Notes: a model not told the origin generated them from the sequence alone. A DNA stretch of 64,000 bases from a bacterium (GCA_028275345.1 JAPWUV010000010.1:62001-126000), one strand, 5' to 3'; counted from the stretch's first letter, positions 49,411 through 58,600 are shown. Made by a program: numbers and translations.

Positions 49411-49875
49411 TCACCCCGAAATGGAGATATTGGGGAATCCGTTGTCGCGACAGGTGTCCATGACGTGGATGATCACCTCGTACGGGATGGTGCTTGCGGG
49501 GGCGATGATCACATCTTCGCTCTCCGCGTAGCGAGCCTTGACCTGCCGCAGCTGCCTGGCCAGCGCGTCATAGTCAAACCCGCTGGCCGTCCGCGGGAGG
49601 CGGGGGAACTCCATCCCGGTACTCTTCAGCTGGAAACCCTCCTCGTCAATCGTCAGCATGTTCAGCACGATGCGCTGGGGTGCCGGCGTCGACTGGCCCT
49701 CCCCCCTTCTGGCGAGGCTCGGGAGGGACAGATCCACGATCGCGATCCGAACGAAGACCGCCGTGAGCAGCAAGAACGGGATGACGATCAGGAAGAGATT
49801 CAGCACGGGAGTGACGTTGATCTCCGCATCCCGGCGGAGAGCCTCCTTCCGCTCGCGCACCGCACGCAGGTTCAT
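49411..49875 (-). CDS. ExbD/TolR family protein (copy with Asn in place of the transmembrane Asp)
   Basis: 154 residues: a basic N terminus, one membrane helix (about 22-44) and a periplasmic domain (ITIDEEGF-like LTIDEEGFQLKS, VIIAPASTIPYEVIIHVMDT). The usual TPLID motif reads TPVLNLFLIVIPFLL, so the proton-carrying Asp is replaced by Asn. ATG overlaps the exbB stop (ATGA). It probably forms a heteromeric stator with the ExbB and the Asp-containing ExbD. Confidence 0.9.
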   Translation of the reverse strand: MNLRAVRERKEALRRDAEINVTPVLNLFLIVIPFLLLTAVFVRIAIVDLSLPSLARRGEGQSTPAPQRIVLNMLTIDEEGFQLKSTGMEFPRLPRTASGFDYDALARQLRQVKARYAESEDVIIAPASTIPYEVIIHVMDTCRDNGFPNISISG

Positions 49876-50510
49876 ACCACCGACTCCCCTTCCTTGATCG
49901 CCACGAGGCCCTGATAGACCCGGGCCACATTCTCGTTAATCTCATCGATGATGGCGCTCGTCTGCTCTTGCAGAACAGAGTACACGATGAGGCAAGGGAT
50001 GGCCACAAGCAAGCCGAAGGCGGTGGTGTTCATGGCCATCGAAATGCCCGCGGAGAGGAGGGCGGCCTTCTGGCTTGCCTCCGCCTGAGCCACTGCCTGG
50101 AAGGACTGGATCAATCCGAAAATCGTCCCGAGCAGACCCAGTAGCGTGGCCACATTGGCGATCATGGAGAGGTAGGGGGTTCGCTTCTCCAGCTTCGGTA
50201 TCTCCGTCAGTGCTGCCAGTTCCAGCGCGTTCTGAATGTCGCGCGTGGAACCCTCGTAGTTCTCCAGTCCCGCCAGCACGATGCGAGGAAGAGCGGCTTT
50301 CGAACGCCGGCAATACTCCATCGCCGTGTTGACATTGCCCTTCCGGACCAGCTCGATGACTTTCGCCACGAAGGTGCCTGCGTCGATGCGGTTCCGCAGG
50401 CTGATGTACATGAAGCGTTCCACCGCGATGGCGATGCCCGCCACAAGCGTGAGCAGGATCAGGTACATCACCGAGCCGCCGTGCACGAATGCGTCATGAA
50501 TGTACTGCAA
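49872..50510 (-). CDS. MotA/TolQ/ExbB family proton-channel protein
   Basis: 212 residues with three membrane helices: one near the N terminus (LILLTLVAGIAIAVERFMYI) and two forming the channel-proper (NVATLLGLLGTIFGLIQSFQAVA and the later FGLLVAIPCLIVYSVL). This is the ExbB-type stator pore that with ExbD uses proton flow. The start is TTG at 50510 with a perfect GGAGG 7 nt upstream. It is the only ExbB-type gene in the cluster, paired with two ExbDs. Confidence 0.93.
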   Translation of the reverse strand: MQYIHDAFVHGGSVMYLILLTLVAGIAIAVERFMYISLRNRIDAGTFVAKVIELVRKGNVNTAMEYCRRSKAALPRIVLAGLENYEGSTRDIQNALELAALTEIPKLEKRTPYLSMIANVATLLGLLGTIFGLIQSFQAVAQAEASQKAALLSAGISMAMNTTAFGLLVAIPCLIVYSVLQEQTSAIIDEINENVARVYQGLVAIKEGESVV

Positions 50511-50558
50511 GGGTTCACCTCCTCTTGCCGATCAGGTCCAACGCCTCGGTCCGCACGT

Positions 50559-50894
50559 TCACCACAAGATATACTCCTTCCGCACCACTTCCTCCGAACG
50601 ACGGAGCACACCCGTCGGGTATTCCACCTTCCGGAAGATTTCCCGAAAGAACATCCGATCGATCCGGATCCCCTCCACCTCGGGGTTCTTCCCAGGGATA
50701 ATGAAAATCGCCTGGGGTTTGTCCACGCGCCCCACCACTTCGATCCGGTCCAGAAAAACCCGGATCACTTCTCGGCTGACCCGAGGGGCAGGCTCCTGAG
50801 GGGTAGTTGGCTCCTGCCCCTGGGCCGTGTGGGCCATCAGGCTCCATCCCATCGCCAAAGTGAGTAGGCAAAGACGAGCGAATCTCGCCCTCAT
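50559..50894 (-). CDS. small exported hypothetical protein
   Basis: 111 residues: a signal peptide (LTLAMGWSLMAHTAQGQ) and a mature domain of about 80 residues rich in Arg and hydrophobics (EVIRVFLDRIEVVGRVDKPQ, AIFIIPGKNPEVEGIRIDR). The pattern 'VRVDKPQAIFIIP' is not a family I can name. Its ATG overlaps the stop of the large TPR gene (ATGA), and it precedes exbB by 48 bp, so it is part of the envelope-machine operon and likely periplasmic. Confidence 0.65.
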   Translation of the reverse strand: MRARFARLCLLTLAMGWSLMAHTAQGQEPTTPQEPAPRVSREVIRVFLDRIEVVGRVDKPQAIFIIPGKNPEVEGIRIDRMFFREIFRKVEYPTGVLRRSEEVVRKEYILW

Positions 50895-53857
50895 CGGATC
50901 CCCTCTTTCGGCAGGATTTTCTCATTCTCTCGGCCCGCGAGCGCGCTATCGGCCGGGGAGGCCTCGGAGGTGCTGGGCAAACCAAGCTCCAGGGCCAAAC
51001 GTTCCATGTGGGCCCGACTCCGACTGATCCAATCATTCACCAGACCAGCTTCTTCGGCGAGACGGAGGTTCCGGCGATGGGCCTCGTACGCCTTCTCCTT
51101 GAGAGGCCGAACCTGTTCCGAGAGCCTGCTCAGGTAAACTTCCCGCTGCTCCGGGGTGAGATCCTCGGGTAACGGGCTCTCCCACAGGGAGCGGGCAAAT
51201 TCCTCAAACGCTTCCCCGATGCGGCAGGTGGAAGCCGAAGTCCACTCCGCCACTCGATACTTAGCCGCTTCCGTATATGCCCGAAGCACCTCGGCGAACT
51301 TGGCTTGCTTTTGTCGCAGAGAACGGTCCAATGGCGGCACGAGACCCACAGCTGCGTACTCTTCGAAGCTGATTTCCCCGATCAAGAACTGAGCCTTGGC
51401 CGCCACGTACTCATCCACCGGCTGCAGATTCATGCGGAAACGGTTGAAGGACTCGATCGCCTGCTCAAGAAGCCGGCGAGCCGAAGCGAAGTCCCGAGCC
51501 TGTCTTCGGATCTCCGCCAGGCGCACCAGGCACTCCAAATACTCATCCGGATCCTGTGAGCCGAAGCGAGCAAGGTACCGTTCGTAGATCTGGGCCGCTT
51601 CGTCTGGAACCTGCTCGTTCTCCATGCAGGAGCCCGCGAGGAAGAGGGCATGGCGGGCGAAACGGGACTCCGGGTACTCGGCCGCGAGGCGAAGGTAGCC
51701 CTGAGCCGCCTCCTTCCAGTCGCCCAAGCTTTCTCGCAACAGGCTGGAGCGGTACAATCCCTCGTCGGCAAACTGGGACTTCGGGAAGCGAGAACACAGC
51801 AGATCGTACTGCTGGATCGCCCAATCTACTCGACCCGCCTTTTCGTATTGGGCCCCCGCCTCGAAGAGGCTCACTGCCGCCAGCTGCTCATCCGGTGAGA
51901 TCTCGGCCGCCGCGGCGAAGAGACGAGCCGATTCCTCTGCTTGCCCCTTCTCCTTCCGCTCCAGGCCTTGCTTGTATCGGGCCGAGGCCTTCATCCTGGC
52001 GGCCAGGGTGCGGAGCTGTTCGCTGTCCGGAAAGGTGGCGACGAGCTGGTCGTACCACCGCTCCGTCCCCTGGTAATCCTCCATACGGTAGCGACATTGG
52101 CCGGCCATGGCCAGCGCTTTGGCGCGGACATCGGCCGGGACCTCCCGGGAGAGCACAACCCGGTAGACGTTCTCCGCCCAGCTGTAGTCGCCCAACTCGA
52201 AAAGCGTGCCGCCCAGCTTCATCATGACGGAAGGCCACTTGTCCGATGCAGGGAAGGCCCTGCAGAACTCGTGGCAGGCCCGCAGCAACTCGGCCGTGGC
52301 TTCGTTCGGTGCGCGAAAGCTGACGGTGGTGTCGCCGAGAAACCCCTCGAGCCGGATAGCGACGCTATCGAAGCTCGGCGACTTGGAGCGCAACTCGTCC
52401 CAGCAGAAAACCCTATTGAAGGCGGCCTTCTCGGCGTACTCCTTTTCCGATGCCGAAAGGAAGCAATCCCGGTAGGCCTCAGCCGCCTGACGAACTTGTC
52501 CCGATTCGTAGAACACCTCCCCGATCAGGAATCGGACCCGATCGGCTTCAGGGCCTTTGGGATAGAATTGCAGAAAACGCTTGTACACGGCGATGGCTTT
52601 CTGGTACTGCTCGGCCTCGCGGCTCTCCCGTGCAGCGACCACGAGGTTATTGCCCAGCGCCAGAAACGTCTTCTCCAGGATGCTATCGGCGTGGGCCTTC
52701 CAGTTCGCCGCAAGCCGATTGTACCAAGCCGTCGAGGGATTGAAGGATTCCAGGAGGTCTTCCCTCGCTCGGTCGGCATTCACCAAATCGCCGGCAGCCT
52801 CCTGGCAGCGGACCACTTCCACCGCCGCATCGATGGCGCGCGGGTCTTCGGGGAACAGGGCAAGGAAGGTGCGGAAAGATCTGGCCGCCTCTCCAAAGTC
52901 GCTGCGCGCAAAATAGATCTTCCCCAGACGCAGAAACACCTCCCCGGCCCACGGTCTTGGAGCGACTTCGGTGAAGAACTGCTTGGCCTTGCTCACGCCG
53001 CCGTACTCGGAGAAGCTGATGGCAATGTATTGCATCGCCTCCTGCCGGAGGTCGATCCGGCTACGGCCTGCGAACTGTGGATTGGAGCGTTCGACCGTGT
53101 CCAGGTCGTCAATGAGGTAGACGAAGCTGCTGATGGCTTGCGAGTATTCGCCGAGATTGAAATAGGCCCAGGCCAGCTTGTAAATGGCCATGTCGAAATA
53201 GGGGCTCTCCCAGTACTTGAGGAGCTGGCTGTAGGCACGAATACTTTCGGCGTATTGCTCGTGATCGAAGTGGTACTCGCCGATGCGGAAATAGGCCTCG
53301 GGGACAAAGGGATCTTCCGGGCACTCCGAGACGAGCCTTTCCAGTGAACGGAGATACGCCTCCCCCAGGTCCTGCTTCTGGTAGCATAGAGCCAGGCTGT
53401 AAATCACCTTGGCACGAAATGAGATGGTAGGGAAGGTCCGGAGTAGCGTCTCGCCGACATCAATGGCCTTGGAGAGATCGATGCGGGGAGCCTGGGGCTC
53501 CTGGCCGGACTTGCGGGCTTCGTATTCCGCCAGCTCCCGCTCGTAGCGGGCTATGGCCACGCTGTAGTCCAGTTCCGCCGCCCGGGCGTACAGCTGCATG
53601 ACCTGGAACATCAACGTTGGGGCAAACTCGGAATCGGGATACCGGCGCAGGACATCAAGGCAAAGCTGGATGGTGCGTTCCACTGCCCCCCGATCCAGGG
53701 TATCGATGCGCAGAGTGTCCACCCTCGCCCCTTCTTGGGCCCAGGCCATGGAAGTGCAGCCCAGAATCAGGGAAAGCCCCACCCAGGAGACGGCCCTGTG
53801 GCGCGCCTTCGGCAGAAGCCGGACCCGTCTCGAGATTGTCAGCGAGGAAAGGTTCAT
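50891..53857 (-). CDS. large exported TPR protein
   Basis: 988 residues. A signal peptide (cleaved near AWAQ, about residue 41) is followed by many tetratricopeptide-like helical repeats over most of the length, such as FAPTLMFQVMQLYARAAEL, FVPEAYFRIGEYHFDHEQY, PYFDMAIYKLAWAYFNLGEY and RFARHALFLAGSCMEN. It probably forms a periplasmic scaffold, like the TPR proteins of Tol-Pal, BamD or the Glt gliding complex. It lies 4 bp after the next TPR gene upstream and is coupled to the small exported gene downstream. Confidence 0.85.
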   Translation of the reverse strand: MNLSSLTISRRVRLLPKARHRAVSWVGLSLILGCTSMAWAQEGARVDTLRIDTLDRGAVERTIQLCLDVLRRYPDSEFAPTLMFQVMQLYARAAELDYSVAIARYERELAEYEARKSGQEPQAPRIDLSKAIDVGETLLRTFPTISFRAKVIYSLALCYQKQDLGEAYLRSLERLVSECPEDPFVPEAYFRIGEYHFDHEQYAESIRAYSQLLKYWESPYFDMAIYKLAWAYFNLGEYSQAISSFVYLIDDLDTVERSNPQFAGRSRIDLRQEAMQYIAISFSEYGGVSKAKQFFTEVAPRPWAGEVFLRLGKIYFARSDFGEAARSFRTFLALFPEDPRAIDAAVEVVRCQEAAGDLVNADRAREDLLESFNPSTAWYNRLAANWKAHADSILEKTFLALGNNLVVAARESREAEQYQKAIAVYKRFLQFYPKGPEADRVRFLIGEVFYESGQVRQAAEAYRDCFLSASEKEYAEKAAFNRVFCWDELRSKSPSFDSVAIRLEGFLGDTTVSFRAPNEATAELLRACHEFCRAFPASDKWPSVMMKLGGTLFELGDYSWAENVYRVVLSREVPADVRAKALAMAGQCRYRMEDYQGTERWYDQLVATFPDSEQLRTLAARMKASARYKQGLERKEKGQAEESARLFAAAAEISPDEQLAAVSLFEAGAQYEKAGRVDWAIQQYDLLCSRFPKSQFADEGLYRSSLLRESLGDWKEAAQGYLRLAAEYPESRFARHALFLAGSCMENEQVPDEAAQIYERYLARFGSQDPDEYLECLVRLAEIRRQARDFASARRLLEQAIESFNRFRMNLQPVDEYVAAKAQFLIGEISFEEYAAVGLVPPLDRSLRQKQAKFAEVLRAYTEAAKYRVAEWTSASTCRIGEAFEEFARSLWESPLPEDLTPEQREVYLSRLSEQVRPLKEKAYEAHRRNLRLAEEAGLVNDWISRSRAHMERLALELGLPSTSEASPADSALAGRENEKILPKEGIR

Positions 53858-53861
53858 CGTC

Positions 53862-55190
53862 TCAGGACTTGCTCTTCAAGAACAGCGAACGGGCGCGCGC
53901 GTACTCCGCGTAGGCCTTCCAATTTGGGGCTCCCTCCAGCCGCTCAAACTGCCACTGGAGCAGTTCTATTTGTCGATTCACCAGGTCGATCTCCGAGCGC
54001 TCCTGTTCGATCTCGCGCAACATCCTTGTCCTGCGCTCCCGGATCTGCTTCAGCCGATCTTTCAGGCCACCCACCGCCTCAGCGGAGTTCGTCCCCGGAA
54101 GCACCTGCAGCAGCCTCGACTCGAGTACCAGGAGCCTTAGTCGCAGATTCTCCAACGACTTCCGCAGACGGGCGAGGGTCTCGCGATCTTCCTCTCGAAT
54201 CTGCCCGCGGCCGTCGCCGCAAAGGTCGATGAGTTTGTCGAAGACCCGGATCGCCTCGTCGTAGCGTCGGTCATCCATGAGCGCCTGACCGAGGAGGAAA
54301 AGGGCTTCCTCCATGTATCGAGTTTCCGGGAAGCCTGTCACCAGGTCCGTGCAACCACGGATCGTTTCGCGGTAGTTCCGCGCCTTGTAGGCGGCCCACG
54401 CGTACCCCAGCAGGGCCTCCTGCCGCTTCGCATGATCCGGATAGACGGCCCAGAATCGGTTCATGGCCCGGTCGTAGTAGCCAAGCTCATAGTAGATATA
54501 CCCAAGCGTTAGGCGGCCTTCTCCCACAATCGCTCGGCTTTCCTCTCCGGTGATGGGGAGAGCCGAAAGCCGCTCCAGGATCTTCAAGGCATTCTCGAGG
54601 TCGTGCTTCCGCAGGCAAGCCAAGGCTGCCGCGTAAAGCGCGTAGCCGTAGTAAGGACTTCGCGGACTGACTTCGGCGAGCGTCCTCAAGGCATTGTCGA
54701 AATCCTCCATTTCCAGCAGCGTCAACCCGGCATAGTAGGACCCGCCCTCGAGCAGCTTGCTTCCGGGACTGACACCGCGCTTGAGCTGCTCAAAACGACC
54801 GAGCGCCTCCGCGTGCTGGCCCAGCTTGTAGGCCACCCTTTCCAGACCGAACAGTGCCGCACCGGCCGTCGGCCTCTCCGGGAAATGATCCAATGCGTGC
54901 CGGAAAGTCCCTTGAGCTGCCTCGTAAAGCTCGAGTTCGAAGAGGGCATTGCCCAGAAGCACCTCTGCCACATCGAGACGACTGTACCGCGGGTGAAACT
55001 CGAAGAGCACGATGAGATCGCGCGCGCAGTCCCAGTACTGGCCGCTGGTGTATGAGGTGATCGCGCTATTGAGCAGGTCATCGGCGATTAACTCCAGCTC
55101 GTGAAGAACCTCCTCCTGCGCGCCCGCGGGGGCCGAGGCCAAGAGAAGGGAAAAGGCCGCGGCGATTCTCCAATAGCGAGGCGAGGGCAT
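53862..55190 (-). CDS. exported TPR protein with C-terminal coiled coil
   Basis: 442 residues: a signal peptide (AAFSLLLASAPAGAQ), TPR-like repeats (about 30-330; LIVLFEFHPRYSRLDVAEVLLGNALFELELYEAA is one such unit in two helices), then a long charged helix (about 370-430, KDRLKQIRERRTRMLREIEQE). Predicted periplasmic scaffold acting with the larger TPR protein. Start has only a weak ribosome site (GGAACC). The gap to the beta-barrel-like gene upstream is 26 bp. Confidence 0.82.
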   Translation of the reverse strand: MPSPRYWRIAAAFSLLLASAPAGAQEEVLHELELIADDLLNSAITSYTSGQYWDCARDLIVLFEFHPRYSRLDVAEVLLGNALFELELYEAAQGTFRHALDHFPERPTAGAALFGLERVAYKLGQHAEALGRFEQLKRGVSPGSKLLEGGSYYAGLTLLEMEDFDNALRTLAEVSPRSPYYGYALYAAALACLRKHDLENALKILERLSALPITGEESRAIVGEGRLTLGYIYYELGYYDRAMNRFWAVYPDHAKRQEALLGYAWAAYKARNYRETIRGCTDLVTGFPETRYMEEALFLLGQALMDDRRYDEAIRVFDKLIDLCGDGRGQIREEDRETLARLRKSLENLRLRLLVLESRLLQVLPGTNSAEAVGGLKDRLKQIRERRTRMLREIEQERSEIDLVNRQIELLQWQFERLEGAPNWKAYAEYARARSLFLKSKS

Positions 55191-55216
55191 GGTTCCGGTT
55201 CCCAGCGTGCGCCGAT

Positions 55217-56218
55217 TTACTCCGGTTGCGGCTTTCTCTCCTGCTCAAGGCGCTTCCGGAGCTCCTCAAGCGCCTTAGCCGCCTCCTCTCGCTTTGCCCG
55301 AATCTCCTCCATCCCCTCGAGCGCCCGTCTCTGCTCAAGCTGTCGCTCCTGCTTAACGTAGCGCAACAGGGAGAAGGGGTAGGTCACACCGAGAATCAGT
55401 TTCCAATCCGCGTAGTCGCGCACGAAGGGATCGCGACCTCCGGGCGAACGCTCATCCGTAAGCAGCACGTCGACGGCAATGTCGTAAATCAGATTCCACG
55501 GGCCAACAAACTTGAAGCCCGGCGTCAGGCGCATGGAGTTTTTCTCGAACGGCACCTCCGGATTATTCAGGAAGATCTCGGCGGTGTATTCGAAGTAGAG
55601 CACGCTGCCCTTGACCGGGAACTTGATCCCCGCCCCGACAAGCGCCTGGTCCTTCCGATCCTCAAAGTATCGGTCTCTGACATCGTGATCCATGTAGCCG
55701 GCGTTCAAATTGAGCTGGAAGGGGATGAAAGGCGAGTGCTCTCGGAGGTCGAGAGTCAGGAGGCCGAGCATCGCCCAGCCAAGCTTGCCGGAGGAATAGG
55801 GCTCATACGGGACCGGGTGTTTAGCCCCGGTCGGGAACGAAGCCAGCGCATGGATCCCAAGCTGAAGCCAGTCCGGGCTGTACGGGTAGCAGAACTTCAG
55901 GCCCAGCTCGCTATCCCCCGGCGGACCCCAAATCCCCTCCTGGGTATCCTGATAGGGCGTCACGCTCGCGCTCAGCTCCAGGAGATTCGACAACCCGAAG
56001 GTCAAGGCGAGACGGAGCGTGTGGTCTTTGGCCAAAGATTCATTCACCTTCTCCACATAGTGGAGCGTGTAGGCAGACAGGTAGAGATTGCCGGAACCCA
56101 CCGTCCGCGCGCTCCGCACACGGGACATCCCGCGCCCCCCGTACATGGTCGTCTGCGCGCCACCCCCCTCGACCAAAAACAGCATAGCTACCACCGCCAG
56201 AGCCAACCGCGTCCGCAT
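55217..56218 (-). CDS. outer-membrane beta-barrel-like protein with C-terminal coiled coil
   Basis: 333 residues: a signal peptide (LALAVVAMLFLVEGGGAQ), then about 250 residues of alternating hydrophobic strands with Gly/Tyr turns (GNLYLSAYTLHYVEKV, HTLRLALTFGLSNLLELSASV, GSVLYFEYTAEIFL), as in porin-like outer-membrane proteins. The C-terminal 45 residues are a charged helix (LEGMEEIRAKREEAAKALEELRKRLEQE-type), unusual after a barrel. No family recognised. GGAGG lies 6 nt before the ATG. First gene of the envelope operon, behind the promoter at 56357-56384. Confidence 0.72.
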   Translation of the reverse strand: MRTRLALAVVAMLFLVEGGGAQTTMYGGRGMSRVRSARTVGSGNLYLSAYTLHYVEKVNESLAKDHTLRLALTFGLSNLLELSASVTPYQDTQEGIWGPPGDSELGLKFCYPYSPDWLQLGIHALASFPTGAKHPVPYEPYSSGKLGWAMLGLLTLDLREHSPFIPFQLNLNAGYMDHDVRDRYFEDRKDQALVGAGIKFPVKGSVLYFEYTAEIFLNNPEVPFEKNSMRLTPGFKFVGPWNLIYDIAVDVLLTDERSPGGRDPFVRDYADWKLILGVTYPFSLLRYVKQERQLEQRRALEGMEEIRAKREEAAKALEELRKRLEQERKPQPE

Positions 56219-56356
56219 CGTGGACCTCCGTGGGCTGGGCGGGACAAGAGTCCTCCCCCTTCGCTCTCCGGATCGCCGTTTTCAAGGAGGGATACACACC
56301 GGGCGGGGAGCCGTCCTGGACTTACAAAAAGGCAATCGCCCGCCTAGCAAAAACGT

Positions 56357-56384
56357 AATTTACAACCCCCGGACTGAGAAGCAA
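56357..56384 (-). promoter_or_regulatory. sigma70-type promoter for the beta-barrel/TPR/ExbBD/TonB operon
   Basis: Minus strand: TTGCTT (56379-56384), 16 bp, TAAATT (56357-56362). Expected start is near 56350, giving a leader of about 130 nt. It lies in the 199 bp gap after the VWA gene. Confidence 0.55.
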
Positions 56385-56417
56385 GGAGAATCCTCCCCCA
56401 AACCTTCACCCAGTTAC

Positions 56418-58574
56418 CTACAAGAGGCCATTTCGCCTGCGGAGCACCCACTCGAGTACGAGAGCGAACCCGGCAATGCCCAGCATCCACAAGGATTCCC
56501 GCGCATTCCAAGTGAACCTTCGCTCCGCGGTAAGATTAGCCCACCTAGGAGAGCGAAGCCATGCCTCAAGAGAATCAACCACCTGCTGGGCCTCGGCGTA
56601 GAGACGCGCGATCCCGCCTGTGGCCCGGGCTATCCCCTCCGCCAGCTCTGCAGACGCCCTAGGGTCGGATAGCTCAGGGGTGTACCCGCGCACTGCAAAT
56701 TCGCCTTCCGAAGACCCCAGTTCGCGCTCGCCCACGCTCGCAACGGCCCGGAACCGGTATCGTCCCTCTGGCAATGCCGGGATACTTCCTTCGTATACCC
56801 CGTCGGCCACGGGTTCGAGCTCCATCCGCAGGTCCGTCTGCCTTCCGTGCACCTCGAGGCTCACACGGGCCTGACGCACGGGATTATGCGCCTCATCCTG
56901 CGCGAATGCGCGGAAGCGGATGGGTTCGGTCCCGTCGAACACGCTCCTTGCTGTCTCCACCCGCAGCAGTTCGCTCCCCGAACTCGAGTAGGGCCAGTTG
57001 GTCACGTTCCGCACGAAAGATCGGAACAGCTCGACGTCCTTCGCGAAGGCAAGAGGCGTGAGTCCCCACCGCCAGAAACCGGTGATGCTGAACAACGCCA
57101 CCTCATGCCCGGCCACTTCGGCGACGGAAGCCACAGCGACGGTGTCGCCGGTGGTGGCGCGACCAACCAGAACCACCTTCCCGCCCGATTGAAACGCCCA
57201 GCCCCACCACATCACGGGTGGCAACTGTTGCCATGCCTGGCGCGTCTCCGCCTCGAAGTCCGAGAAACGGACCAACGGGTGGAATTCCGCCCCCGTAGCC
57301 GGAAAACAATATACCGTCGTCGCCTGTCCTCTGCGGACGAACTCTTGCGATCCTGCCGAAAAAAGCTGCCTCGCCGTCTCCGGGTCAAACTGCGGTCCGG
57401 CAAAGATTAGCAAGCGCCGGGACCGATTCGCCGCTTGGCGAAGGCGCTCCCAAGTGCCATTTCTTTGCACCAGCCGGGAAGGAAGATCCAAAAAGATCAC
57501 GAGATCCGCTTCTCCCGCCATCATGCCACTCGGATCCTCCACTAGCCAGCGCCGCCCCAAGAAACAAGCTACCGCGAGATCGACGGTGGAGTCAACGGCC
57601 AACGACCTGCGCAGGAAGCCGAAATCCGGTCCCGGCTCCCTCGCGGCGAGGAGCACTTTCTTCCGCGCGGGTAGGACGCGGACAAACAGCCCAGCGCCAT
57701 TGTTCTCCACATTTACTTCGCCGGCGGCGGGCGTCACCTCTGCCCGCAAGTGAACGACCCCCGGCTTGGAAACGACGACTTCCAGCGTGCCCCACCACTC
57801 GCTTTCCGCTGCCTCGAGGCGCAGAGGTCTCCCGACCAACGTGGCTCCATCCTCCGTGACGCGGATCTCGCCGCCATACGCCATGCCCCCGATCTTCCTC
57901 ACACCCAGACGCACAGGGAAAGGCTTGCCGGCGTAGGCCACCTCAGGCGCGCTTGCGTCCAGCACGGCCATATCGGGAGCCTGAGCGGTGTCGCCAATGA
58001 CGGCGATGAAAACTGGGCATGGCGAACGAACTGCCCAACGGAGCGGATCCGGACCGAAGGTGTGCCTGCCGTCCGTCAGGATCAGAATAGCCGCCGGGGA
58101 TTCCTGCCGGAGGCTGTCCAAGGCGAACCGGAACGGGACGGATAGGTCGGTCCCCTCCTCGGTGGATGGGATGGTGTCTTGCGGTGAAACTCTCCGTACA
58201 TGCACCCCGAAGGCATGCGTGGAAAGTCGCGCATGCTCGCGGAGGTCGTCGGCGACGCGCCGCCACCACTGGGTCATCACGCTTGTTCGCGGCGCACCCC
58301 CGTCCGACACCGCCATACTCCGGGAGGCGTCGAGGAATACCCCCACCAGGGGCCTCACGCGCTGGGTGCGAACCCATTGGATAGCCGGGTCAGCGAAGGC
58401 CAGCAACAGGCACAACAGCGCCGCCGTGCGGAGTGAGGCCAGGGCAATTCGCAGGCGCTTTTTTACGGGAGGGTTCGAGCTCCGGTAGTGCCAGGCGACC
58501 AAAGCGAAACTCAGCCCCGCCACCAGCAGGAGCACGAAGACTGGAGGTCCAAAGTTGAGCGTTTCCAGGCGCAT
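56418..58574 (-). CDS. membrane protein with von Willebrand factor A domain (BatA/CglB-like)
   Basis: 718 residues: two N-terminal membrane helices (about 8-28 and 46-64), a VWA domain whose metal site begins DASRSMAVS (about 82-90) with LTDGRHT further on, then a long Ig-like and glutamine-amidotransferase-like middle part, and one C-terminal membrane helix (LWMLGIAGFALVLEWVL). VWA proteins of this type mediate protein contacts in the envelope. It follows tsaD by 26 bp in one unit with cdaR. Function unknown. Confidence 0.78.
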   Translation of the reverse strand: MRLETLNFGPPVFVLLLVAGLSFALVAWHYRSSNPPVKKRLRIALASLRTAALLCLLLAFADPAIQWVRTQRVRPLVGVFLDASRSMAVSDGGAPRTSVMTQWWRRVADDLREHARLSTHAFGVHVRRVSPQDTIPSTEEGTDLSVPFRFALDSLRQESPAAILILTDGRHTFGPDPLRWAVRSPCPVFIAVIGDTAQAPDMAVLDASAPEVAYAGKPFPVRLGVRKIGGMAYGGEIRVTEDGATLVGRPLRLEAAESEWWGTLEVVVSKPGVVHLRAEVTPAAGEVNVENNGAGLFVRVLPARKKVLLAAREPGPDFGFLRRSLAVDSTVDLAVACFLGRRWLVEDPSGMMAGEADLVIFLDLPSRLVQRNGTWERLRQAANRSRRLLIFAGPQFDPETARQLFSAGSQEFVRRGQATTVYCFPATGAEFHPLVRFSDFEAETRQAWQQLPPVMWWGWAFQSGGKVVLVGRATTGDTVAVASVAEVAGHEVALFSITGFWRWGLTPLAFAKDVELFRSFVRNVTNWPYSSSGSELLRVETARSVFDGTEPIRFRAFAQDEAHNPVRQARVSLEVHGRQTDLRMELEPVADGVYEGSIPALPEGRYRFRAVASVGERELGSSEGEFAVRGYTPELSDPRASAELAEGIARATGGIARLYAEAQQVVDSLEAWLRSPRWANLTAERRFTWNARESLWMLGIAGFALVLEWVLRRRNGLL

Positions 58575-58600
58575 CCTTCACCAGCCCGGTGGCGGCTTCG

